In this document: piece after piece, positions 1 to 5,598 of the stretch | How the letters are laid out: each line of letters starts with the position of its first letter | Numbering within the stretch: position 1 is the stretch's first letter | From: Brevibacterium picturae | Lineage (GTDB): Bacteria > Actinomycetota > Actinomycetes > Actinomycetales > Brevibacteriaceae | Assembly (NCBI RefSeq): GCF_030453725.1 | Contig: NZ_JAKDJU010000130.1 | Location: forward strand, 1 to 8,634 | Length of the DNA: 8,634 nucleotides | Reading direction: 5' to 3' | The notes under the pieces: model-generated | What the model was told of the DNA's origin: nothing | What the model saw: the letters and a program-made list of their open reading frames with translations, nothing else | Databases searched by the model: none | Made by a program: the position numbers and the translations under genes

Positions 1-1784
1 CGGACCGTGGCCACGGTGGAAGCGACCACCTCGGCGACGGGCTGTTCTGACTTCTCATCGGTCAGACGATTGCGGACTTCGACCACTCCATCGACCAGGC
101 CGCGACCGACGACGATCACGGTGGGGATGCCGATGAGCTCGGCATCGGCGAATTTGAAGCCGGGTGAGACCTTGCCACGGTCGTCGAGGAGGACGGTGAC
201 ACCCTCGGACTCGAGCTCGGATGTCAGCTTCTCGGCCGCCTCGGCGATCTCGGCGCCCTTGCCGGCGGCGATGATGTGCACGTCGGCCGGGGCCAGATGC
301 TGGGGCCAGAGGAGACCGGTTTCGCTGTGATATTCCTCCGCGATGCAGGCCATGACGCGGGTGACGCCGAGGCCGTAGGAGCCCATGGTCACGGTCGTGG
401 CCTTGCCGTTCTGGTCAAGGACCTTGAGGTCGAGGGACTCGGCGTACTTGCGGCCGAGCTTGAAGATCTGACCGATCTCGACGCCACGAGCCAACTCGAG
501 CGGACCGGAACCGTCGGGTGCGGGGTCGCCGAGGACCACCTGGGCGGCTTCGATGGTGCCGTCGGAAGTGAAGTCGCGGCCGGCGACGAGGTCGAAGACG
601 TGACGGCCGGGCTCGTTCGCGCCGGTGATCCACCGAGTGCCGTCGACGACACGAGGATCGAGGAGGAAACGGACCTCCGAGCTGCCTTCGAGACCGAGCA
701 CCTGCGTCTCGGGGCTCAGGCCCGGTCCGATGTAGCCCTTGACGAGTTCAGGGTGGGCGGCGAGATCCTCCGCCGTGGCCGCTTCGAGGCCGACCTCACC
801 ATTGCCCAGCATTCCTGTTCCAGCGGCGCGGTCGAGGTCGACCTCACGGTCGCCGGGCAGACCGATGACGATGATCTCGCGGGTGCCGTCGGGGTGGGTG
901 ATCGCGCAGACGACGTTCTTGAGCGTGTCCGCTGCGGTCCACGCCCGATCTTCGCGCGGGTGGTTCGCATTCGCGGCGTCGACGAGGGTCTCGATCGTGG
1001 GCGTGTCGGGGGTGTCTTCGACGTGGGCCGCAGGCGAGAGCGAGAAATCGATCGCATCGGGCACGATCGAGGTCACGGCCTCGACGTTGGCCGCGTACCC
1101 GCCGGGTGAGCGCACGAAGGTGTCTTCGCCGACTTCGGAGGGATAGATGAACTCCTCTGTGCCCGAGCCGCCCATGGCACCCGGAGTGGCCCTGACCGGC
1201 AGGCACGGAAGTCCGAGGCGGGCGAAGGCGCGGAGGTAGGCCACGCGCATCGCCTCATAGGAGGCATCGAGTCCGGCATCGTCGATGTCGAAGGAGTAGG
1301 CGTCCTTCATGATGAATTCGCGTCCGCGGAGCAGACCTGCGCGCGGCCTGGCCTCGTCACGGTACTTCGTCTGGACCTGGTAGATCGAGAGCGGGAGATC
1401 CTTGTAGGAGGAGTAGAGGTCCTTGACGAGGAGGGTGAAGACCTCTTCGTGAGTGGGGGCCAGGATGTAGTCGTTGTCTTTCCGGTCCTGGAGGTGGAAC
1501 AGGTCCGGTCCGAAGGCCTCCCAGCGTCCGGACTTCCGGTACGGATCGGCGGGCAGCAGGCCGGGGAAATGGACTTCCTGTGATCCGGCTCGGGCCATCT
1601 CCTCGCGCACGATGGCTTCGATCTTGCCCAGAACCTGCAGTCCCAACGGCAGCCATGTGTAGATCCCCGGGGCCGATCGGCGGATGTACCCCGCACGGTG
1701 CAGCAGTTTGTGGCTGGCGACCTCGGCACCGACCGGGTCCTCCTTCTGGGTTCGCACAAACAGGGACGACATGCGCAGGGCCAT
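1..1784 (-). CDS. proS: Prolyl-tRNA synthetase, C-terminus cut by window edge
   Basis: Charges tRNA-Pro with proline in the cytoplasm (class II aminoacyl-tRNA synthetase). The frame is open for 594 codons from ATG at 1784 to the left edge. The N-terminus (MALRMSSLFVRTQKEDP) is typical of bacterial ProRS. Residues about 107-114 read YILAPTHE. Motif 2 lies near residues 141-163 (RDEARPRAGLLRGREFIMKD) and motif 3 near 467-480 (MGSYGLGVTRVMA). Between them, about residues 225-415, is a long insertion containing LVKGYIGPGL, consistent with the cis-editing INS domain of bacterial-type ProRS. The anticodon-binding domain begins near residue 495 (WPQHLAPADVHII) and includes SPGFKFADAELIGIP. Bacterial enzymes are about 570-600 residues, so only a few residues should be missing. 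A GAGGAG Shine-Dalgarno 8 nt upstream supports the start. It is transcribed divergently from the Nudix-like regulator at 2064. Identification is very secure. Confidence 0.97.
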   Translation of the reverse strand, partial: MALRMSSLFVRTQKEDPVGAEVASHKLLHRAGYIRRSAPGIYTWLPLGLQVLGKIEAIVREEMARAGSQEVHFPGLLPADPYRKSGRWEAFGPDLFHLQDRKDNDYILAPTHEEVFTLLVKDLYSSYKDLPLSIYQVQTKYRDEARPRAGLLRGREFIMKDAYSFDIDDAGLDASYEAMRVAYLRAFARLGLPCLPVRATPGAMGGSGTEEFIYPSEVGEDTFVRSPGGYAANVEAVTSIVPDAIDFSLSPAAHVEDTPDTPTIETLVDAANANHPREDRAWTAADTLKNVVCAITHPDGTREIIVIGLPGDREVDLDRAAGTGMLGNGEVGLEAATAEDLAAHPELVKGYIGPGLSPETQVLGLEGSSEVRFLLDPRVVDGTRWITGANEPGRHVFDLVAGRDFTSDGTIEAAQVVLGDPAPDGSGPLELARGVEIGQIFKLGRKYAESLDLKVLDQNGKATTVTMGSYGLGVTRVMACIAEEYHSETGLLWPQHLAPADVHIIAAGKGAEIAEAAEKLTSELESEGVTVLLDDRGKVSPGFKFADAELIGIPTVIVVGRGLVDGVVEVRNRLTDEKSEQPVAEVVASTVATV

Positions 1785-1792
1785 GGGTGATA

Positions 1793-1798
1793 CTCCTC
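1793..1798 (-). promoter_or_regulatory. Ribosome binding site of proS
   Basis: On the minus strand this reads GAGGAG, followed by an 8-nt spacer and then the ATG at 1784. It fixes the proS start, since the next in-frame ATG (1772) would lie too far away. Confidence 0.7.
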
Positions 1799-1820
1799 AA
1801 CTTGTCAGGACTCAGATCGA

Positions 1821-1851
1821 ACCCTATCGCACGCGGGTATGCGCACGGCAA
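1821..1851 (-). promoter_or_regulatory. Candidate proS promoter (weak)
   Basis: On the minus strand a TAGGGT hexamer (1826-1821) fits a TANNNT -10 element, and TTGCCG (1851-1846) is a possible -35 with a long 19-nt spacer. Transcription would begin near 1814, giving a leader of about 30 nt. The -35 region overlaps a small hairpin (CGCACGG/CTGTGCG, 1842-1858, one G-T pair). No T-box leader is present. The promoter call rests on weak matches only. Confidence 0.25.
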
Positions 1852-1980
1852 CTGTGCGGAAAAACAGATCAGACTGCCTATCGGACTCGGGCGGCCGGCG
1901 GCGATGGATTCGCCAGACGGGTGCAGGTGGACCCGCCGCCTGCCGGCTGCAGATTCGTCAGGTCGAGGAAGCGAATTAGA

Positions 1981-2023
1981 CTGGTGGGCACAGACATCCA
2001 CCAGGGCCTGCACAATTCAGGCC
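1981..2023. repeat. Two abutting inverted repeats upstream of the NrtR-like gene
   Basis: The first repeat is CTGGTGG (1981-1987), a 10-nt spacer, then CCACCAG (1998-2004), a perfect 7-bp inverted repeat. The second starts at the next base: GGCCTG (2005-2010), 7 nt, then CAGGCC (2018-2023), a perfect 6-bp inverted repeat. The pair ends 40 bp before the ATG at 2064. A TAGACT hexamer at 1977-1982 could be a -10 element overlapping the first arm, with no convincing -35. They may be operators for the regulator's own control, or two small RNA hairpins in its leader. The symmetry is seen directly; the function is inferred. Confidence 0.5.
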
Positions 2024-2063
2024 GATTCACTGACCGACCGCTTTCCTGACCGATACGAAGAGC

Positions 2064-2777
2064 ATGCCTGATCCCACTCAACTGACGCAGTTCCCACGGC
2101 CCTCGGTCGCGGTCGACACCGCGGTCCTCTGCCCCGTTCCCGGACGTGGCCTGCACGTGCTCCTCACACATCCCGGCGACGGTGTTTGGCAGCTGCCGGG
2201 CTCGATTCTGCGTCCCCAGGAACGACTCGCCGAGGCTGTCGCACGGTGTCTGCGCGAAAAGGCGCGGCTCATCGACCGCGCCCCCGTCCAACTCCATGTC
2301 TTCGACCAACCCGATCGAGATGATCGTGGATGGGTGATCTCGGTGGCCCACCTCGACGTGCTGTCGACGAGAGATGTGGGATTCGGTGACGCGAGCTCCC
2401 CGGAGACCGAACCCGACCCGCAGGATGCGCGGCGGCGAAAGCTGGCACCCGTGCACTCGATCCGTGAACTCAGCGCAGAGCATCAGGAGATCGTACGGGT
2501 CGCGGTGCACCGTCTGCGCTCCCTGCATGAGCGCACACCGGACCCGTTCGGGCTGTTGCCGGAGGAGTTCTCGCTCCGACAGCTGCGTGAGCTGCATGAG
2601 ATCGTGTCAGGACAGAATCTGCAGGCAGACACGTTCCGCCGCACGATGCTGCCGCTCCTCGCACCTACCGGGCGGGCCCTGTCCCAGGGACGCGGCCGCC
2701 CGGCCCAGACATTCACCCGACGTTCCGAGCTCGCCCTGCGCAGCGATGGCGAAGGCGACCAAGAGCGCGAGACCTGA
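2064..2777 (+). CDS. NrtR-like transcriptional regulator (degenerate Nudix domain plus winged helix)
   Basis: The 237-residue protein matches the NrtR architecture: a Nudix-fold domain (about residues 12-150) that senses a nucleotide such as ADP-ribose, then a C-terminal winged helix (about 164-217) that binds DNA. The N-terminal PSVAVDTAVL, LPGSILRPQE (44-53) and DRDDRGWVISVAHL (84-97) are family-like. The C-terminal EEFSLRQLRELHEIV (168-181), FRRTML and GRGRPAQTF fit the NrtR wing region. The Nudix box GX5EX7REUXEEXGU is degraded to S47-x5-E53-x7-R61-C62-L63-x-E65-K66-x-R68-L69, so two of the three REUXEE glutamates are gone and hydrolysis is unlikely. NrtR proteins usually control NAD genes, but none is in this window, so the target is unknown. 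The start ATG follows GAAGAG by only 1 nt, which is a weak ribosome site; an in-frame stop at 2031 and no other upstream start favour it. hslR follows after 18 nt. Confidence 0.85.
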   Translation: MPDPTQLTQFPRPSVAVDTAVLCPVPGRGLHVLLTHPGDGVWQLPGSILRPQERLAEAVARCLREKARLIDRAPVQLHVFDQPDRDDRGWVISVAHLDVLSTRDVGFGDASSPETEPDPQDARRRKLAPVHSIRELSAEHQEIVRVAVHRLRSLHERTPDPFGLLPEEFSLRQLRELHEIVSGQNLQADTFRRTMLPLLAPTGRALSQGRGRPAQTFTRRSELALRSDGEGDQERET

Positions 2778-2784
2778 CGAAGTT

Positions 2785-2789
2785 GGAGG
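2785..2789 (+). promoter_or_regulatory. Ribosome binding site of the Hsp15-like gene
   Basis: GGAGG lies 6 nt before the GTG at 2796 and decides that non-ATG start. It sits in the short gap after the regulator's stop codon. Confidence 0.75.
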
Positions 2790-2795
2790 CTGACA

Positions 2796-3212
2796 GTGGA
2801 GATTGATCGCGCACCGGGCAAGCACGTTCGCGTGGACATGTGGCTGTGGACGACCCGCATGTTCAAGACCCGGAACCTGGCGACTCAAGCCTGCCGTGGC
2901 GGGCACGTCCAGGTCGACGGTCAGCGTGTGAAGGCAGCGCAGAAGGTCGCCATCGGCCAGGAGGTGCGCGTGCGCAAGGCCGGCACCGAATTCATCTGGA
3001 AGATCACCGGCTTCGTCCCCACGCGTCCGCAGTCGTCGATCGCCGTGCAGTGCTACGAGGATCTCACCCCGCCGCCGGATCCTGCTCTGCGCGGATTCGT
3101 CCCGCGCAGGGACAAAGGGCTGGGTCGGCCGACGAAGAAGGACCGCCGGGAGATGGAGAAGTTCCTGGGAGACATGGCAAAGCCGCGGAACCGGGATCGC
3201 CGACAGCCCTGA
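2796..3212 (+). CDS. hslR: Hsp15-like S4-domain RNA-binding protein
   Basis: The 138-residue protein has an S4 RNA-binding domain at about residues 11-58: VRVDMWLWTTRMFKTRNLA, then GGHVQVDGQRVKAAQKV. A linker follows, then a basic C-terminal tail with GRPTKKDRREMEKF (110-123), the signature end of the Hsp15 family. Family members bind 50S ribosomal subunits that still carry a nascent chain with tRNA after abnormal subunit dissociation, and help recycle them. The start is GTG at 2796, supported by GGAGG 6 nt upstream; the S4 fold begins ten residues later, so no large N-terminal part is missing. It lies 18 nt downstream of the NrtR-like gene on the same strand, so the two are probably one transcript. 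It converges with the GNAT gene. The assignment to the S4/Hsp15 family is firm; the precise cellular role in this organism is inferred. Confidence 0.92.
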   Translation: MEIDRAPGKHVRVDMWLWTTRMFKTRNLATQACRGGHVQVDGQRVKAAQKVAIGQEVRVRKAGTEFIWKITGFVPTRPQSSIAVQCYEDLTPPPDPALRGFVPRRDKGLGRPTKKDRREMEKFLGDMAKPRNRDRRQP

Positions 3213-3248
3213 GTTCCGTCGCCCCGAGATGAGCCGCCGTCCGCGCAG

Positions 3249-3285
3249 TCCGCGTCGCCTGCGTCGCCGCACAATCCGCGTCGCC
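3249..3285. repeat. Short direct repeats in convergent intergenic gap
   Basis: TCCGCGTCGCC occurs at 3249-3259 and again at 3275-3285, with a related TGCGTCGCCGC between them (3260-3270). They lie in the 113-bp gap between hslR and the GNAT gene. A 5-bp hairpin CTCCA-TCG-TGGAG follows at 3304-3316, but without a T-tract it is not a convincing terminator. Nothing else is visible in this gap. Confidence 0.4.
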
Positions 3286-3325
3286 GCGAGCGCCTTGGGC
3301 CCGCTCCATCGTGGAGTGAGGGATC

Positions 3326-4204
3326 TCAGTACATGACCGTGGCGAAGGTGCCGACCTGTTCGAAGCCGACCCGGGCATACATGCGCAGGGCCACCTCATT
3401 GAAGTCGTTGGCGTAGAGGCTCACAGTGGTGTGCCCGGCAGCCCGGGTCTGCGCCACGACTGCCGCCATTCCCGCAGCACCGAGGCCTTGGTGGCGCACA
3501 TCGGGGTGCACCCACACACCCTGGATCTGAACGATGCGCGGTGCTCTGATGCCGATGTCTGCTTTGAACAGCACCTGTTCGGCCTGACTCGTCGCCGGCC
3601 AACGCCGCACCGCTCCGCCTTGGGGCAGAGTGTCGGAGATGCGCGCAAAGCAGTTCTTGCCCCTGATGATGCTGCGGACTCGGGCCATGTAGCTCGATTG
3701 TCCGCCTTCGATCGGAGAGAAACCCACCTCGTTGGTGAACATGTCGACGCTGGCGGCGAACACTGCGGGCAGCTGCTCCACCGTCACCAGATCCACCGCT
3801 GAGTCGGGTTCGACCAAGGGATCGGAGCTGATAGCCAGCAGCGGCTGTCGGTCCCGGACCCCACGGGGACGGCCCCAGTTCAGGCGGCTGTGCAGATCGA
3901 GGATGATCGTGCGGGAGCCGATGAGGGAACAGGAGTAGCGTCCATCGGCGTTGAGCTTCTCGGCCAGCGCCTGGTTGGTCCCAGGGGTGGCAGCGACGGG
4001 GATGATGTTGCCGCCCACCCAGTAGGCCGCGACCGGTCGGTCACCGTCGAAGACGCCCAGCAGGGAACCGGACGGTGACCCCATCTGCGCTGTGCCCGTG
4101 ACTTCGAGCAGCGCGATGAGGTAGACGTTCTCACACGGATTGAGTGCGAGCAGACTCTTCAGCCAACGGGTGTGCTGATGTCCCAGGCGAGCGACTCTCA
4201 GCAC
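3326..4204 (-). CDS. GNAT-family N-acetyltransferase with DUF4081-like N-terminal domain
   Basis: The 292-residue protein probably transfers an acetyl group from acetyl-CoA; the substrate is not known. The N-terminal half (about 1-130) resembles the DUF4081 domain of the actinobacterial GNAT encoded next to ispG, with LLALNPCENVYLIALLEV and WVGGNIIPVAA. The C-terminal half (about 137-292) is the GNAT fold: QIQGVWVHPDVRHQGLGAAG (227-246) carries the acetyl-CoA loop R237-x-x-G240-x-G242, and SLYANDFNEVALRMYARVGF (262-281) is motif B with its conserved asparagines and tyrosine. About 20 extra residues (190-210) separate FARI from VLFKADIG. The start is GTG, supported by AAGGAGG at 4218-4212 with 7-nt spacing. 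It lies 57 nt downstream of ispG on the same strand, matching the gcpE-GNAT pair of mycobacteria, so co-transcription is likely. The family call is firm, the substrate open. Confidence 0.9.
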   Translation of the reverse strand: MLRVARLGHQHTRWLKSLLALNPCENVYLIALLEVTGTAQMGSPSGSLLGVFDGDRPVAAYWVGGNIIPVAATPGTNQALAEKLNADGRYSCSLIGSRTIILDLHSRLNWGRPRGVRDRQPLLAISSDPLVEPDSAVDLVTVEQLPAVFAASVDMFTNEVGFSPIEGGQSSYMARVRSIIRGKNCFARISDTLPQGGAVRRWPATSQAEQVLFKADIGIRAPRIVQIQGVWVHPDVRHQGLGAAGMAAVVAQTRAAGHTTVSLYANDFNEVALRMYARVGFEQVGTFATVMY

Positions 4205-4211
4205 GAGAGAG

Positions 4212-4218
4212 CCTCCTT
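4212..4218 (-). promoter_or_regulatory. Ribosome binding site of the GNAT gene
   Basis: On the minus strand this reads AAGGAGG, a near-consensus Shine-Dalgarno, 7 nt before the GTG at 4204. It decides the GTG start. Confidence 0.8.
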
Positions 4219-4261
4219 GTTCTGATCGTCGCCCACCGGGAACTCTCGCTTCGGTCGGGTC

Positions 4262-5410
4262 TCAGCCGACGACGATGTCGGGCGATCCAGACGGCGTGTC
4301 GGACTCTGCGGCGATGCGGTTGGCCTCTTCGATGAGCGTTTCGACGATCAGGTCCTCGGGCACGGTTTTGATGACCTCACCCTTGACGAAGATCTGGCCC
4401 TTGCCGTTGCCGCTGGCCACACCGAGGTCGGCCTCGCGGGCTTCGCCGGGGCCGTTGACTACGCAGCCCATGACGGCGACCCGCAGCGGGACTTCCATGC
4501 CTTCAAGGCCGGCTGTGACCTTGTCCGCGAGTGTGTAGACGTCGACCTGGGCACGGCCGCAGGACGGGCAGGAGACGATCTCGAGCTTGCGCGGTTTGAG
4601 GTTGAGGCTCTCGAGGATCTGATTGCCGACCTTGATCTCCTCGACGGGAGGTGCCGAGAGCGAGACGCGGATCGTGTCACCGATGCCCTGCGACAGCAGT
4701 GTGCCGAAGGCGGTGGCGGACTTGATCGTGCCCTGGAAGGCGGGACCGGCCTCGGTCACGCCCAGGTGCAGTGGCCAGTCACCGCGTTCGGCGAGCAGCT
4801 CGTAGGCGCGGACCATGACCACGGGGTCGTTGTGCTTGACGGAGATCTTGAAGTCGTGGAAGTCGTGCTCTTCGAACAGCGATGCCTCCCAGACGGCGGA
4901 CTCCACGAGTGCCTCCGGGGTGGCCTTGCCGTACTTCTCCATGATCCGCTTGTCCAAGGATCCTGCGTTGACGCCGATCCTGATCGACGCTCCGGCATCA
5001 CTGGCCGCCTTCGAGATCTCCTTGACCTGATCGTCGAATTTGCGGATGTTGCCGGGGTTGACACGCACCGCAGCGCAGCCGGCGTCGATCGCGGCATAGA
5101 CGTACTTCGGCTGGAAGTGGATGTCGGCGATGACCGGGATCTGCGACTTCTGCGCGATTGCCGGCAGTGCCGCGGCATCATCGGGCGAGGGGCAGGCCAC
5201 ACGAACGATGTCGCAGCCAGCGGCCGTGAGTTCGGCGATCTGCTGCAGAGTGCCGTTGATGTCGGTGGTGGGTGTCGTCGTCATCGATTGGACGCTGACG
5301 GGAAAATCGGAACCGACGCCGACCTTTCCGACCTGGATCTGTCTCGTCTTCCGACGTGGCGAGAGCACAGGAGGCGGTGGGGCGGGCATTCCGAGGTTGA
5401 CCGATGTCAC
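4262..5410 (-). CDS. ispG: 4-hydroxy-3-methylbut-2-enyl diphosphate synthase (IspG/GcpE)
   Basis: Catalyses the penultimate step of the MEP isoprenoid pathway, the reductive conversion of 2-C-methyl-D-erythritol 2,4-cyclodiphosphate to HMBPP, using a [4Fe-4S] cluster. The 382-residue protein is full length for the bacterial two-domain type. The N-terminal TIM-barrel domain begins near residue 22 (TRQIQVGKVGVG) and includes VQSMTTTPTTD (40-50), DIVRVACP (67-74), ADIHFQPKY (95-103), VRVNPGNI (115-122) and SVKHND (190-195). The C-terminal domain has the cluster ligands C281-x2-C284 (CPSCGR), C316 (MGCVVNGPGEA) and E323. Their spacing is the same as in the E. coli enzyme (270, 273, 305, 312). The start is GTG at 5410, with GAAGGGA 8 nt upstream. 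The first 20 residues are a proline-rich extension. GNAT follows 57 nt downstream; upstream, a divergent serine hydrolase separates ispG from the protease gene. Confidence 0.98.
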   Translation of the reverse strand: MTSVNLGMPAPPPPVLSPRRKTRQIQVGKVGVGSDFPVSVQSMTTTPTTDINGTLQQIAELTAAGCDIVRVACPSPDDAAALPAIAQKSQIPVIADIHFQPKYVYAAIDAGCAAVRVNPGNIRKFDDQVKEISKAASDAGASIRIGVNAGSLDKRIMEKYGKATPEALVESAVWEASLFEEHDFHDFKISVKHNDPVVMVRAYELLAERGDWPLHLGVTEAGPAFQGTIKSATAFGTLLSQGIGDTIRVSLSAPPVEEIKVGNQILESLNLKPRKLEIVSCPSCGRAQVDVYTLADKVTAGLEGMEVPLRVAVMGCVVNGPGEAREADLGVASGNGKGQIFVKGEVIKTVPEDLIVETLIEEANRIAAESDTPSGSPDIVVG

Positions 5411-5418
5411 GAAGACAT

Positions 5419-5425
5419 TCCCTTC
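5419..5425 (-). promoter_or_regulatory. Ribosome binding site of ispG
   Basis: On the minus strand this reads GAAGGGA, 8 nt before the GTG start at 5410. The ATG within the 8-nt spacer is in another frame and runs straight into TGA, so GTG is the better start. Confidence 0.6.
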
Positions 5426-5466
5426 ATTGACGACTGGTGACCAGACTGATCGTTCGAGTCATTCAT

Positions 5467-5472
5467 ATTGTA
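5467..5472 (-). promoter_or_regulatory. Candidate -10 element for ispG
   Basis: TACAAT on the minus strand is a good -10 hexamer in a locally AT-rich patch. It would place transcription start near 5460, about 50 nt before the ispG GTG. No TTGACA-like -35 lies at 16-18 nt, so this is a partial match. ispG needs its own promoter here because the gene upstream of it is on the other strand. Confidence 0.35.
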
Positions 5473-5586
5473 GGACTTCAAACCGTGTCCGGGCCTCCCG
5501 GCCACGGTGTGATCGCTCACCACACGGCGATTTCGCAGGTAGTGTGAAGGGAGCTTGCCGACCGAAGAGACAAGATTCCGAAGCGC

Positions 5587-5593
5587 AGAGGAG
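5587..5593 (+). promoter_or_regulatory. Ribosome binding site of the serine hydrolase
   Basis: AGAGGAG lies 5 nt before the ATG at 5599. A second ATG at 5595 is out of frame, so the 5599 start is preferred. Confidence 0.65.
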
Positions 5594-5598
5594 CATGC

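Noticed and set aside
276..1109. 277-codon plus-strand open frame opposite proS
   Set aside because: It is antisense to a clear synthetase gene, has low-complexity Gly/Asp/Val/Arg composition and no domain; long antisense frames are common in GC-rich DNA.
1785..1900. T-box riboswitch ahead of proS
   Set aside because: The minus-strand leader is short and shows neither the T-box core nor an antiterminator structure; only a small 7-bp hairpin is present.
1878..2597. 239-codon minus-strand open frame opposite the NrtR-like gene
   Set aside because: It shows no recognisable motif, covers the intergenic palindromes, and the plus-strand gene has clear family motifs.
2607..3272. 221-codon minus-strand open frame opposite hslR
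   Set aside because: Arg-rich composition and overlap with a well-supported S4 gene mark it as a shadow frame.
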